A DNA stretch of 20,239 bases from UBA3206 sp964548855 (GTDB taxonomy: Bacteria > Bacillota_I > Bacilli_A > Acholeplasmatales > Anaeroplasmataceae). Of this stretch, positions 1 to 7,139 are shown piece after piece. Each line of letters starts with the position of its first letter. Positions within the stretch are counted from its first letter, which is position 1. The stretch covers positions 1 to 20,239 of the forward strand of contig CAZJSR010000028.1 of NCBI GenBank assembly GCA_964548855.1, given 5' to 3'. A program made the position numbers and the translations under genes. The notes under the pieces were generated by a model. The model saw only the letters and a program-made list of their open reading frames with translations. It did no database searches and had not been told where the DNA came from.

Positions 1-2
1 TA

Positions 3-179
3 TTTAATGATCTATACATTGATTACGTACAAGAAATATTACTAGAATATCCTCACTCCCTATTGGTAAATTCTATATTGACATTAACAAATTGCACAAG
101 ATGGTTTTTTTTATTGACATTTACAACTGAGCGTATCAGTCTTATTGTTATTAGAGTTTTACTATTAGACTCGTTGTAA
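3..179 (+). other. open frame running in from the left edge, possible 3' end of an unknown gene
   Basis: The third forward frame is open for 58 codons from the window edge to a TAA at 177-179. That is longer than expected by chance in DNA this rich in A and T. The first residues (FNDLYIDYVQEILLEYPH) look protein-like, while the later part is hydrophobic and less convincing. No family is recognised. If it is a real C-terminus, the hairpin at 282-308 followed by a T-run at 314-320 could be its terminator, facing the minus-strand remnant from the other side. It could equally be a degraded fragment or chance. Confidence 0.25.
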
Positions 180-319
180 TTTTACACATTAATATACTTA
201 TATAAATGTCAAATTACAAAGGATTATTATGAGACCAATCATAATTAATAATAACATATATTTTTATTTTCACGTGATAAAGGGAACTAGATTTAGAGTC
301 TAGCTCCCCCACAATTTTT
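180..319. other. non-coding stretch at the left end
   Basis: No convincing gene is visible here. A 24-codon frame begins with ATG at 229 behind an AAAGGA sequence but runs into the terminator-like hairpin and looks accidental. A 9-bp inverted repeat pairs TTGACATTT at 113-121 with AAATGTCAA at 205-213. A near-identical 14-base direct repeat beginning TATTGACATT occurs at 76-89 and 112-125. Confidence 0.4.
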
Positions 320-320
320 T
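282..320. terminator. terminator-like hairpin between convergent frames
   Basis: GGGAACTAGA (282-291) pairs with TCTAGCTCCC (299-308) around a 7-base loop, giving ten pairs, one of which is a G-T wobble. On the plus strand seven T bases follow at 314-320. On the minus strand only a short TTT follows. It lies just after the last stop of the minus-strand remnant and after the plus-strand open frame, so it may serve either. The distance to the T-run makes it an imperfect terminator. Confidence 0.45.
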
Positions 321-532
321 TATAATTCATCTAATCCATGGAGATAACCATCTTCTATAAACAATTTATATTTTTTTCCTGCTTCAGTTTCAATACAATA
401 GTAAAGATACATTTCATTTAGACATTCAATATCTTAGATTGTTCCTGTAATATTAATATCTAAAGCTGAACATGTAAATGTAATTTCATTATAATCAACT
501 GTTATCTTACCTGATGAGAATGATTCTGATAG
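320..532 (-). pseudogene. in-frame continuation of the gerE-like frame, interrupted by two stops
   Basis: Beyond the TGA at 533-535 the same reading frame continues for 70 codons to a TAA at 320-322, broken once by a TAA at 434-436. The translation is protein-like (segments such as SSGKITVDYNEITFTCSAL and ETEAGKKYKLFIEDGYLHG). Even if TGA were read as Trp, the internal TAA would still end the protein. The simplest reading is the decayed 3' end of another gene, fused in frame to the gerE-like start. No family is recognised. Chance openness cannot be excluded. Confidence 0.4.
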
Positions 533-766
533 TCATGGTATATAAACAGAAATATTACCTTTTCTTTTGAATATTTGTGCTATCCACCCATCTTGTATTT
601 TTGTACAGTTTTTATTACAAAAAATGTCCGACTCAGCACACGAAACATGATTTCTAACTGTTTTCTCACTAATATTTAATATTAATGAAATCTCTTTTGT
701 ACTCTTATTTTTTATTAACATATCAAATATATCTTTTTCTCTACTAGTTAAAAAATTTTTATTCAT
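533..766 (-). pseudogene. GerE-like LuxR-type HTH gene with replaced C-terminus
   Basis: The first 42 of 77 codons match the DNA-binding domain of GerE, the small LuxR/FixJ-type late mother-cell sporulation regulator: LTSREKDIF..., TKEISLILNISEKTVRNHVS. In GerE (74 aa in Bacillus subtilis) the next helices normally read like N.MQKLGVKGRSQAVVELL. Here they are absent and replaced by a Cys-rich, unrelated segment (CAESDIFCNKNC...) ending at a TGA. The fourth helix of the domain, which forms the usual dimer contact, is therefore missing. An SD-like GGTGG lies just before the ATG, and a strong promoter precedes it. The uvrC neighbourhood resembles B. subtilis, where gerE lies near uvrC. The gene was probably once functional and has been broken by a rearrangement near position 640. 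A short functional variant is possible but less likely. Confidence 0.6.
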
Positions 767-780
767 ATTTCCACCAATTT

Positions 781-809
781 ATTATATGTTAATAAAGTAA
801 TTTTGTTAA
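781..809 (-). promoter_or_regulatory. sigma-A-type promoter of the gerE-like gene
   Basis: On the minus strand TTAACA (809-804) is followed after exactly 17 bases by a perfect TATAAT (786-781). The -35 box overlaps the stop codon of uvrC. The expected start of transcription is about 15 bases before the gerE-like ATG, leaving room for its GGTGG ribosome-binding site. Confidence 0.6.
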
Positions 810-2569
810 TCTAGTAAATGTTTTAAAATATCTACCGCAAGTTCTTCGGAAAATCCAAGAGCTTCTATTTCATCGATAGATGCGTTTTTTATATTATCAA
901 TAGACATAAAATGTTTTAAAAGTTTTTCCTTTCTTTTTGGTCCTAAATTCTTTATACCATCAAGTCTTGATGTAAACATACCTTTAGCCTTAGTTGATCT
1001 AAAAAAACTAATTGCGTAATCATGTACTGTTTGACTTATATTTGCAAGCAACAAGTAAATATCACTATTTTTTGATACTGCAATATTTTTGTCATTAAAT
1101 ACTATAACGTTAGCCTTATGATTATCATCTTTTTTAATACCCATGACATTTAAATCTAAAGATAATTGCTTTAATACTTCTTTACATGCATTAACTTGAA
1201 TTTCTCCACCATCCATTACAATCAAAGAAGGCATTTGACCATTCTCTTCTTTTAGTCTACTATATCTTCTGTAAATTACTTCTTTCATTGTTTCATAATC
1301 GTTTGCACCTTTTACATATTTAACATGAAATTTTCTATAATCTTTCTTTGAAGGTAAACCATTTTTATATACAACCATACCACTAACAGGATACTCTCCA
1401 TATAGATTAGAGTTATCAAATGCTTCAATATGATACGGTGTATCTATTCCTAAAAGTTTACCTAATTCTTCTATCGTATTAATACTCTTTAGTACTTTAT
1501 TTTGATAAATTGTTTTTTTATTTTCTAATGCTTCCTTAGCATTTAATATAGCCATATTTAATATTTCATATTTTTTTCCTTTTTGTGGAACAATTAATTC
1601 AACATTTAAAATATCTTCAAGTTCTTTTGAATAATATTCTTCTTGAATAAATATTTCTTTTGGTTTCTTCTCATCTATATTATAGAATTGTAAAATATAA
1701 GAACTTACCATATCATTAATATCACCAACGATTGGAAAATTAACAAAGTCATTTAATACTATATTTCCATTTCTCATATATAAAACACATATCGATAAAT
1801 CAACATCATCGTGATATACGCCAAAAATATCTCTTGAATTTAAATCTGAAATTGATATTTTTTGAGATTCAGTTGTTGTGTTAATCGCATTAATTAAATC
1901 TCTATATTCACGGGCATTTTCAAATTCCAATTTTACTGATGCTTCATTCATCAAATTAGTTAAATATTTTATGATGTCTAAAGTGTCTCCATTTAAAAAT
2001 TTAATTATATCTTTTTTATATATACTATAGTCTATTTCTTCATTATTAATACAAGGAGCTAAGCACTGATGCATATGATAATAAAGACATTCTTTATTTG
2101 GTAATTTAGCACATTTTCTAAGAGGATAAATTCTATTGAGCATTTCTACTGTTTTTCTCGCACTAACAACATTAGGATATGGTCCGAATAATTTTCCTTT
2201 AACACTTTTCTTATTTAAAGTTCTTATAACAGTAAGTCTTGGGTCTTTATCATTAGTTAATAGTATATATGGATATGTTTTATCGTCTGTTAACATAATA
2301 TTATATTTAGGATCATACTCTTTAATTAAATTAATTTCAAGTACCAAACATTCTAGGTTAGAAGCGGTAATTATATAGTCAAAATCACATATTTCGCTTA
2401 CTAATAAAGTTGTTTTAGCATTATGTGCACCTACAAAATAACTTCTTACTCTATTTTTCAGAATTTTTGCCTTACCTACATAAATAACCTTATTATTTTT
2501 ATCCTTCATTAGATAACATCCTGGCTTTTCAGGTAATAGTTTTAACTTTTCTTTAATAAGTTCATTCAT
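806..2569 (-). CDS. uvrC: excinuclease ABC subunit C
   Basis: UvrC makes the two incisions flanking a DNA lesion in nucleotide excision repair, after UvrA and UvrB have located the damage. At 587 residues it is full length. The N-terminal GIY-YIG nuclease is visible (GCYL at 18-21, IYVGKA at 29-34). Four cysteines at 153, 161, 169 and 173 match the conserved UvrC cluster. A UvrB-binding UVR segment follows near 205-235. The C-terminal RNase H-like nuclease contains EAFDNSN and MDGGEIQVN, and paired helix-hairpin-helix motifs (IKNLGPKRKEKLL) end the protein. A GGTGATT sequence precedes the ATG. It is the last gene after gmk and rpoZ and begins about ten bases past a terminator-like hairpin, so its expression may depend on read-through. 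Confidence 0.97.
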   Translation of the reverse strand: MNELIKEKLKLLPEKPGCYLMKDKNNKVIYVGKAKILKNRVRSYFVGAHNAKTTLLVSEICDFDYIITASNLECLVLEINLIKEYDPKYNIMLTDDKTYPYILLTNDKDPRLTVIRTLNKKSVKGKLFGPYPNVVSARKTVEMLNRIYPLRKCAKLPNKECLYYHMHQCLAPCINNEEIDYSIYKKDIIKFLNGDTLDIIKYLTNLMNEASVKLEFENAREYRDLINAINTTTESQKISISDLNSRDIFGVYHDDVDLSICVLYMRNGNIVLNDFVNFPIVGDINDMVSSYILQFYNIDEKKPKEIFIQEEYYSKELEDILNVELIVPQKGKKYEILNMAILNAKEALENKKTIYQNKVLKSINTIEELGKLLGIDTPYHIEAFDNSNLYGEYPVSGMVVYKNGLPSKKDYRKFHVKYVKGANDYETMKEVIYRRYSRLKEENGQMPSLIVMDGGEIQVNACKEVLKQLSLDLNVMGIKKDDNHKANVIVFNDKNIAVSKNSDIYLLLANISQTVHDYAISFFRSTKAKGMFTSRLDGIKNLGPKRKEKLLKHFMSIDNIKNASIDEIEALGFSEELAVDILKHLLD

Positions 2570-2582
2570 AAAATCACCATTT

Positions 2583-2611
2583 AAAAAAAAGCGATAATAA
2601 ATCGCTTTTTA
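2583..2611 (-). terminator. intrinsic terminator at the end of rpoZ, before uvrC
   Basis: AAAAAGCGAT and ATCGCTTTTT pair around a five-base AATAA loop, and a T-run follows on the minus strand. The rpoZ stop codon lies in the hairpin's first arm. The uvrC ATG is just beyond the T-run, with no room for a separate promoter after the hairpin, so this probably acts as a partial terminator that lowers uvrC expression. Confidence 0.7.
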
Positions 2612-2878
2612 GTCCTCTTGATTATTTTCATTGAAAATAGTTTCTGCAGGTTTAAAACTAATAGATACCTTATCAGCTAATACTTCTTCTAAAGCTTGAC
2701 CAACTGGTTTATCACAAATTACTTCTACACCTTCAGCAGTATATCCTTCTTCTTCCTCAATAATCTTTGCACGTTTTGCTGCTAAATATGCAAGTTTATA
2801 TTTAGAATCTACTTTTTCTAATAACATATCAACTGATGGATAACGCATTCCATCTTCATTCTTTTTACGCTTTGCCAT
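2609..2878 (-). CDS. rpoZ: RNA polymerase omega subunit
   Basis: This 89-residue protein matches the small omega subunit, which helps fold and assemble the beta' subunit of RNA polymerase. The recognisable core is RYPSVDMLLEKVDSKYKLA followed by an Ala/Lys-rich helix (AAKRAKII) and a segment ending KPVGQALEEVL. An SD-like GAAGGT precedes the ATG. It lies 18 bp after gmk, the usual gmk-rpoZ pairing of Firmicutes, and is presumably co-transcribed with it. The gene ends inside a hairpin terminator. The acidic tail after residue 80 is unremarkable for the family. Confidence 0.93.
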   Translation of the reverse strand: MAKRKKNEDGMRYPSVDMLLEKVDSKYKLAYLAAKRAKIIEEEEGYTAEGVEVICDKPVGQALEEVLADKVSISFKPAETIFNENNQED

Positions 2879-2896
2879 AATTTTCTACCTTCCTAA

Positions 2897-3520
2897 TTAC
2901 TTTTTGTCATTAATCATTTTTAAATACTCATGAATTGATCTTTCAGTTCTTGCGTGTTCTGAACGAATAATTGCCATAATCTTATCAGCCGCATTAGAAA
3001 CCTCATCGTTAATAACGATATAATCATATTTATAAGCAAGTTCAAATTCTTTATTAGCTTTTGTGACACGCTCGTTTATCTTTTCTTCTGATTCAGTACC
3101 TCTTCTATGTAACCTTTCATATAAAGCTTCCTTACTTGGAGGTGCTAAGAAGATAAACACTGCATCAGGACACTTTTCACGAACTTGAAGTGCACCTTGA
3201 ACTTCAATCTCAAGAACAACTTCCTTACCATTCGCAATCTTTTCTTCCACTTTATCAAGTGGTGTACCATAATAATTACCTACAAATTCAGCATGCTCTA
3301 AAAACTTACCATCTTTAATTCTTTGTTCAAATTCTTCTCTAGAAACGAAATAGTAATCTTTACCATCTACTTCTCCAGGACGCATAGCTCTTGTAGTCAT
3401 ACTTACGGAATAATCTAAATTGTGACCTGGCATATTAAATAACGCCTTTCTAACTGTACCTTTACCTACTCCAGATGGACCAGATAATACAATTAATAAA
3501 CCTTTAGAATTTAATTTCAT
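2897..3520 (-). CDS. gmk: guanylate kinase
   Basis: Guanylate kinase phosphorylates GMP (and dGMP) to GDP with ATP, in nucleotide recycling and GTP supply. The P-loop GPSGVGKGT lies at residues 14-22 of the chosen protein. The GMP-binding region follows (VSMTTRAMRPGEVDGKDYYFV, here quoted across its conserved Arg and Tyr residues). LEIEVQGALQV and the lid (RLHRRGTESEEKI) are also typical. The 207-aa length is normal. The frame is also open from an ATG six bases upstream at 3526. GAGG at 3533-3530 lies nine bases before the chosen ATG but only three before the upstream one, so the downstream start is preferred. It heads gmk-rpoZ-uvrC. Confidence 0.95.
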   Translation of the reverse strand: MKLNSKGLLIVLSGPSGVGKGTVRKALFNMPGHNLDYSVSMTTRAMRPGEVDGKDYYFVSREEFEQRIKDGKFLEHAEFVGNYYGTPLDKVEEKIANGKEVVLEIEVQGALQVREKCPDAVFIFLAPPSKEALYERLHRRGTESEEKINERVTKANKEFELAYKYDYIVINDEVSNAADKIMAIIRSEHARTERSIHEYLKMINDKK

Positions 3521-3616
3521 GCACATCTACCTCATATACTACTACTTATATATATTAACATACTTAAGAAAAATATTAAAGACTTTTAGAAAAAAACTAT
3601 AATAAAAAATTTAAAT

Positions 3617-4603
3617 TTATTCTATTTCTAGTTCAATATTCAAAATTACTTTTTGTTTTTTAAATATAAATAAATATACTCCTTCTATATTTAAAATAAT
3701 TTTATAATATAATTCTTTTTCATTAGAACAAATAGGAATTACTATATCTTCATTAAGAATAATCTTCCTATTATTATAAATAAACTCTCCTTTACTTATT
3801 TTATATTCTTTATTATATATATTTAATCTATCTGCAAATGTTTTATGATTCAACCAATCATTACTATCATCGATAGTTGTGATAACTGCATTAATATTCA
3901 TTTCTCTTACATAACTTACAAGTATTCTTCCACTCTTTTTTGTATATCCTGTTTTACCAGCAATAAATCTATCATCATTTAATACCAATTTATGTTTATT
4001 AATAAAACTATAGTTTCGATTATTAGTCTTAAATTTATGCATCTTAGTACCTGCAATTTCTCTAAATACATCATTTTTCATCGCATATAACATTAATAAA
4101 GACATATCATATGCAGTTGAATAATTACACGAGGTAGAATCTAGACCTGATGGATTTAAAAAAGTTGAATTCTTCATACCTATTTCTTTACATTTATCAT
4201 TCATTTTTTTAATAAAAAAATCATAGTCACCATATACTTCTCTTGCAAGGATATTTGCGCAATCATTTCCACTTCTTAGCATTAAACCATATAATACATC
4301 TATTAAATACACTTCTTCATTTATTGTAAAATAAACCTTACTTCCCTCTATATTTACATCTTCCTCTTTTACTTTTACATTTTTATAGATATTATTACTT
4401 TCTATCGCAACAATACACGTAAGTATTTTAGTAGTAGAAGCTATTAATGATATTTTATGTTCATTATTACCTTCTAATATTCTTTGAGACTTTTCTTCTA
4501 ATACACAATATGTGCTAGTATTATTATTTTCATAACTTTTATTTAAAACCAATGTATTTAATACAAGAAAAAATAAAGCAAGTAATTTCAAAATAATCAC
4601 CAT
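3617..4603 (-). CDS. D-alanyl-D-alanine carboxypeptidase (PBP5/DacF family)
   Basis: This is a low-molecular-weight penicillin-binding protein that removes the terminal D-Ala from peptidoglycan pentapeptides and so limits cross-linking. An N-terminal hydrophobic segment (residues 3-20) serves as signal or anchor. The serine-peptidase motifs are complete: SxxK as STTK at 56-59, SxN as SGN at 111-113 and KTG at 217-219. At 328 residues it is shorter than typical DacF. The C-terminal beta domain looks brief and no amphipathic anchor helix is evident, so the N-terminal segment may hold it in the membrane. The ATG at 4603 has little SD sequence before it. A TTG at codon 5 (4591) sits six bases after GGTGA and may be the true start. 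It is separated from the upstream gene by a terminator. Confidence 0.88.
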   Translation of the reverse strand: MVIILKLLALFFLVLNTLVLNKSYENNNTSTYCVLEEKSQRILEGNNEHKISLIASTTKILTCIVAIESNNIYKNVKVKEEDVNIEGSKVYFTINEEVYLIDVLYGLMLRSGNDCANILAREVYGDYDFFIKKMNDKCKEIGMKNSTFLNPSGLDSTSCNYSTAYDMSLLMLYAMKNDVFREIAGTKMHKFKTNNRNYSFINKHKLVLNDDRFIAGKTGYTKKSGRILVSYVREMNINAVITTIDDSNDWLNHKTFADRLNIYNKEYKISKGEFIYNNRKIILNEDIVIPICSNEKELYYKIILNIEGVYLFIFKKQKVILNIELEIE

Positions 4604-4633
4604 TATATTATATTCTAATTTTGTATATACATA

Positions 4634-4660
4634 ACAAAAAAAGGGGAAAACCCCTTTTTA
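4634..4660 (-). terminator. intrinsic terminator after the CorC/HlyC gene
   Basis: AAAAAGGGG and CCCCTTTTT form a perfect stem around a four-base AAAA loop (TTTT on the minus strand). The T-run follows on the minus strand, immediately after the stop codon at 4661-4663. It separates the membrane protein gene from the carboxypeptidase gene. Confidence 0.88.
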
Positions 4661-6016
4661 TTAATCCTCTATAGGCTCTTCGTAGTCTTTAACAGATACT
4701 TTAACTTTGCTGATTCTTCTATCCTCAACCTTTGCAATTTCAAAAGTGATTTCTTTTACAAAATCTTGATATGATTCAGTTTCATCATTAAATTTTGTAA
4801 AACTAGATATAAGTTTTACTTGATTTCCTACTTTAGGTAATTCTTCACTTTCCTCAAAAAGGAAACTTGATAATTTTTGTGTACTATCTTCTGGTGCTTC
4901 ACCTATTTCTAGTTTATCATAAAGATAATCTACATAAATTTCTCCATCTACTAAGTATTCATTATCACTGATTGTTTTGATTTCATTAACATCAGCTTCA
5001 ACCTCGTCATGTTCATCATAAATTTCACCAACAATTTCTTCAAGTGCATCTTCCATTGTAACAATACCTTGTGTATCACCATATTCACCTAAAACGATGG
5101 CTAAATGAGTTTTACATTTTTGAAGCTCATGAATCAAATCATCAACCTTCATTGCTTTGTTAACAAATTTTGCAGGTCTCATGATTTTTCTTACATCTAT
5201 AGATTGTTTTTTTATTAATTCTTTTAAGAAATCTCTCTCATATAATACACCAATTATATGATCTTTATCCCCTTCACAAACTGGGATACGTGAATACATT
5301 GTATCAAAGAATACTTTTTTAATATCATCAACTGAATCATTAACATCTACCGCAACCACATCAACACGGTGAATCATAATATCTTCAACTGATCTATCAT
5401 TTAAATCAAAAATATTTTTTATATATTCAACCTCATCTGATTCAATTTGACCTTCTTCTTCCATTGTATCAATGATAGATTCAAGTTCATTTTCAGATAA
5501 TTCTGCCTTAACTTCTTTACCAGATACTAATTTTTGTAATCCTCTAAAAATTATTACTATAGGATATAGAATTATAGTTAATCCATATACTAATGGCGCT
5601 AATGTTCTACATAATGTATCAGAATACTTTTTACCAATAGTTTTCGGCATTATTTCACCAAAAATCAATAACACGATAGTAGTTACTGCAGTTGCGACTA
5701 ATGAGGCATAATTCTCATTTTTTATCATTACCGCAAATAGTGACACTGATAATACTGACATTGCTGTATTAACAATGTTATTTCCTACTAATAATGTAGT
5801 TAATGTTTTATCAAAATTTTCTGATAAATATAGGGCTTTTTTCGCTCCACTTTTTCTTTCCTCTACAGCTGTTCTCAATTTTACATCACTAACTGAACTA
5901 AAAACAGTCTCACTCATCGAGAAAAACGCTGATAGAATAATACAAATTACCATGATTGCAAAAATTATTGCATGCTGTTTTGTAAATGTTGTCAAAACCG
6001 ACGATTGTATGTCCAA
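4661..6016 (-). CDS. CNNM/CorC (HlyC) family membrane protein with CBS domains
   Basis: The 451 residues have the architecture of the CNNM/HlyC-CorC family, membrane proteins linked to magnesium and other divalent cation export or homeostasis. A DUF21/CNNM transmembrane domain comes first (ILSAFFSMSETVFSS near 27-41, then hydrophobic helices to about 165). A CBS pair follows at about 205-330 (DIMIHRVDVVAVD, YSRIPVCEG, GIVTMEDALEEIVGEIYDE). The CorC_HlyC C-terminal domain occupies roughly 350-440. The frame opens with TTG at 6016, because an in-frame TAG lies just upstream and no ATG is available before codon 22. SD support is weak (AGAAG). No haemolytic function is implied by the family name. 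A 137-bp leader separates it from aroQ. Confidence 0.9.
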   Translation of the reverse strand: MDIQSSVLTTFTKQHAIIFAIMVICIILSAFFSMSETVFSSVSDVKLRTAVEERKSGAKKALYLSENFDKTLTTLLVGNNIVNTAMSVLSVSLFAVMIKNENYASLVATAVTTIVLLIFGEIMPKTIGKKYSDTLCRTLAPLVYGLTIILYPIVIIFRGLQKLVSGKEVKAELSENELESIIDTMEEEGQIESDEVEYIKNIFDLNDRSVEDIMIHRVDVVAVDVNDSVDDIKKVFFDTMYSRIPVCEGDKDHIIGVLYERDFLKELIKKQSIDVRKIMRPAKFVNKAMKVDDLIHELQKCKTHLAIVLGEYGDTQGIVTMEDALEEIVGEIYDEHDEVEADVNEIKTISDNEYLVDGEIYVDYLYDKLEIGEAPEDSTQKLSSFLFEESEELPKVGNQVKLISSFTKFNDETESYQDFVKEITFEIAKVEDRRISKVKVSVKDYEEPIED

Positions 6017-6153
6017 TTTCTTCTATACCATATTTCCTAGACCTCTTCAACATGATTAGGTTATCACTATCAAGTCTATTAATTATGGATTCTCCTTTTC
6101 TTTCTTTATTCCTATTTTGCTTAAAAACATAAGCTTATAAATATAATAACATA

Positions 6154-6579
6154 TTATAAATTCTTTTTCAAATAATTTAATGCATCTATATAACTATATT
6201 CTAATTTTCCAGCAAACGTTTTATCACATACGCTCCTTATATAGTTTATTTTTCTAAAATCTTCTCTTTCATCTACACAAGATAAATGCACCTCTATTTT
6301 AAGTCCTTTAAACATTTCAAGTGCATCGTGTATTCCTACTGATGTATGTGTATATGCTGCTGGATTAATAATTATCGCATCTTTTTTACCTAAAGCTTCT
6401 TGAATTTTAGTAATTATATCACCTTCATAATTACTTTGGTAAAATTCTAAGTTAAATTCCAAAGCATTTTCCTTCATTAGATTATTAATATCTTCTAATG
6501 TTTTTTTACCATAATGTTCTTCTGGCCTTTTTCCTAACATGTTTAGATTAGGTCCATTTATTACTAGTACTTCTTTCAT
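6154..6579 (-). CDS. aroQ: 3-dehydroquinate dehydratase, type II
   Basis: The enzyme removes water from 3-dehydroquinate to give 3-dehydroshikimate, the third step of the shikimate pathway to aromatic amino acids and chorismate. It is the small, dodecameric type II form (141 aa), not the Schiff-base AroD form. Family motifs are present: INGPNLNMLGKR at 7-18, catalytic Tyr23 within EEHYG, INPAAYTHTS at 71-80 and EVHLS at 96-100. The usual glycine in the NPGAYTHTS motif is alanine here, a mild variation. AAGGAG precedes the ATG, which overlaps the aroK stop by four bases (ATGA), so translation is probably coupled to aroK. Confidence 0.95.
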   Translation of the reverse strand: MKEVLVINGPNLNMLGKRPEEHYGKKTLEDINNLMKENALEFNLEFYQSNYEGDIITKIQEALGKKDAIIINPAAYTHTSVGIHDALEMFKGLKIEVHLSCVDEREDFRKINYIRSVCDKTFAGKLEYSYIDALNYLKKNL

Positions 6580-7061
6580 AAATTTAACTCCTTTATAATA
6601 TCATTAGCGCACTTTTCTATATTATGATTATCTACCTTAATATCCATAAAATAATCATATTTATCTTTTCTTAATTCATATAACTCTTCTACTGTATATT
6701 TATTAAACATTGGTCTAATATTCATTTTATCATTTTTAATTCTTTCTTTTAAGGAATCTAAATCTACGTTTATATAAATACATTTGCCATTCATTAATTT
6801 TTTATTATTAGCATTACAAATAATTCCACCACCACATGAAATTATTGTATTATCTAATTCTTTTATTTCATTAAGTGCTTTTCTTTCTAATTCTCTAAAT
6901 TTTTCTTCACCAAATTCTTGAAAAATAAGAGGAATAGTTGTATTATTTGACGTTTCAATATAATTATCTAAATCAATATATTGATAATTTATTAAGTTTG
7001 ACAAAAACTTACCTACACTAGATTTGCCACATCCAGGCATACCTATTAAATATATATTCAT
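6576..7061 (-). CDS. aroK: shikimate kinase
   Basis: Shikimate kinase transfers phosphate from ATP to the 3-hydroxyl of shikimate, the fifth step of the pathway. The Walker A loop GMPGCGKSS lies at 7-15. Shikimate-binding residues are recognisable as Asp32 in IDLDNYIE, Arg57 in FRELE and the Gly triplet at 77-79 in SCGGGI. The lid contributes NIRPMF. The length of 161 aa is normal. The ATG has no strong SD. A perfect 8-bp-arm palindrome lies 12 bases upstream in the leader. It is followed by aroQ with a four-base overlap. Other shikimate genes are not in the window. Confidence 0.93.
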   Translation of the reverse strand: MNIYLIGMPGCGKSSVGKFLSNLINYQYIDLDNYIETSNNTTIPLIFQEFGEEKFRELERKALNEIKELDNTIISCGGGIICNANNKKLMNGKCIYINVDLDSLKERIKNDKMNIRPMFNKYTVEELYELRKDKYDYFMDIKVDNHNIEKCANDIIKELNL

Positions 7062-7073
7062 AATTTCATTTAA

Positions 7074-7094
7074 TATTCACAATAGATGTGAATA
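7074..7094. promoter_or_regulatory. palindrome upstream of aroK (operator or leader hairpin)
   Basis: TATTCACA (7074-7081) and TGTGAATA (7087-7094) are exact inverted arms around a five-base spacer. The element lies between the candidate aroK promoter and the aroK start codon. It could be a repressor operator or an RNA hairpin. No T-run follows, so it is not a terminator. Confidence 0.5.
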
Positions 7095-7109
7095 CATACT
7101 CCATTCTTA

Positions 7110-7139
7110 AAATTATATAGTATCACATATCTAATTATT
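7110..7139 (-). promoter_or_regulatory. candidate promoter of aroK-aroQ
   Basis: On the minus strand a TATAAT box lies just after the miaA stop codon, about 18 bases behind a weak TTAATA -35 sequence inside the end of miaA. No terminator is evident between miaA and aroK, so read-through from the mut operon is also possible. Confidence 0.4.

Noticed and set aside
533..535. TGA in the gerE-like frame read as tryptophan (Mycoplasma-type code)
   Set aside because: All complete genes here use TGG for Trp and end normally under the standard code, some with TGA. A TAA further along the same frame would still end the protein.
4602..4612. overlapping TATAAT boxes as the promoter of the carboxypeptidase gene
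   Set aside because: The implied start would lie at or after the possible start codons' ribosome-binding site. No well-spaced -35 was found in the 30 bases after the preceding terminator.
7071..7091. tiny leader peptide MYSHLL upstream of aroK as an attenuator
   Set aside because: The GGAG is only one base from its ATG, no aromatic codon run is present beyond a single Tyr, and no terminator follows.
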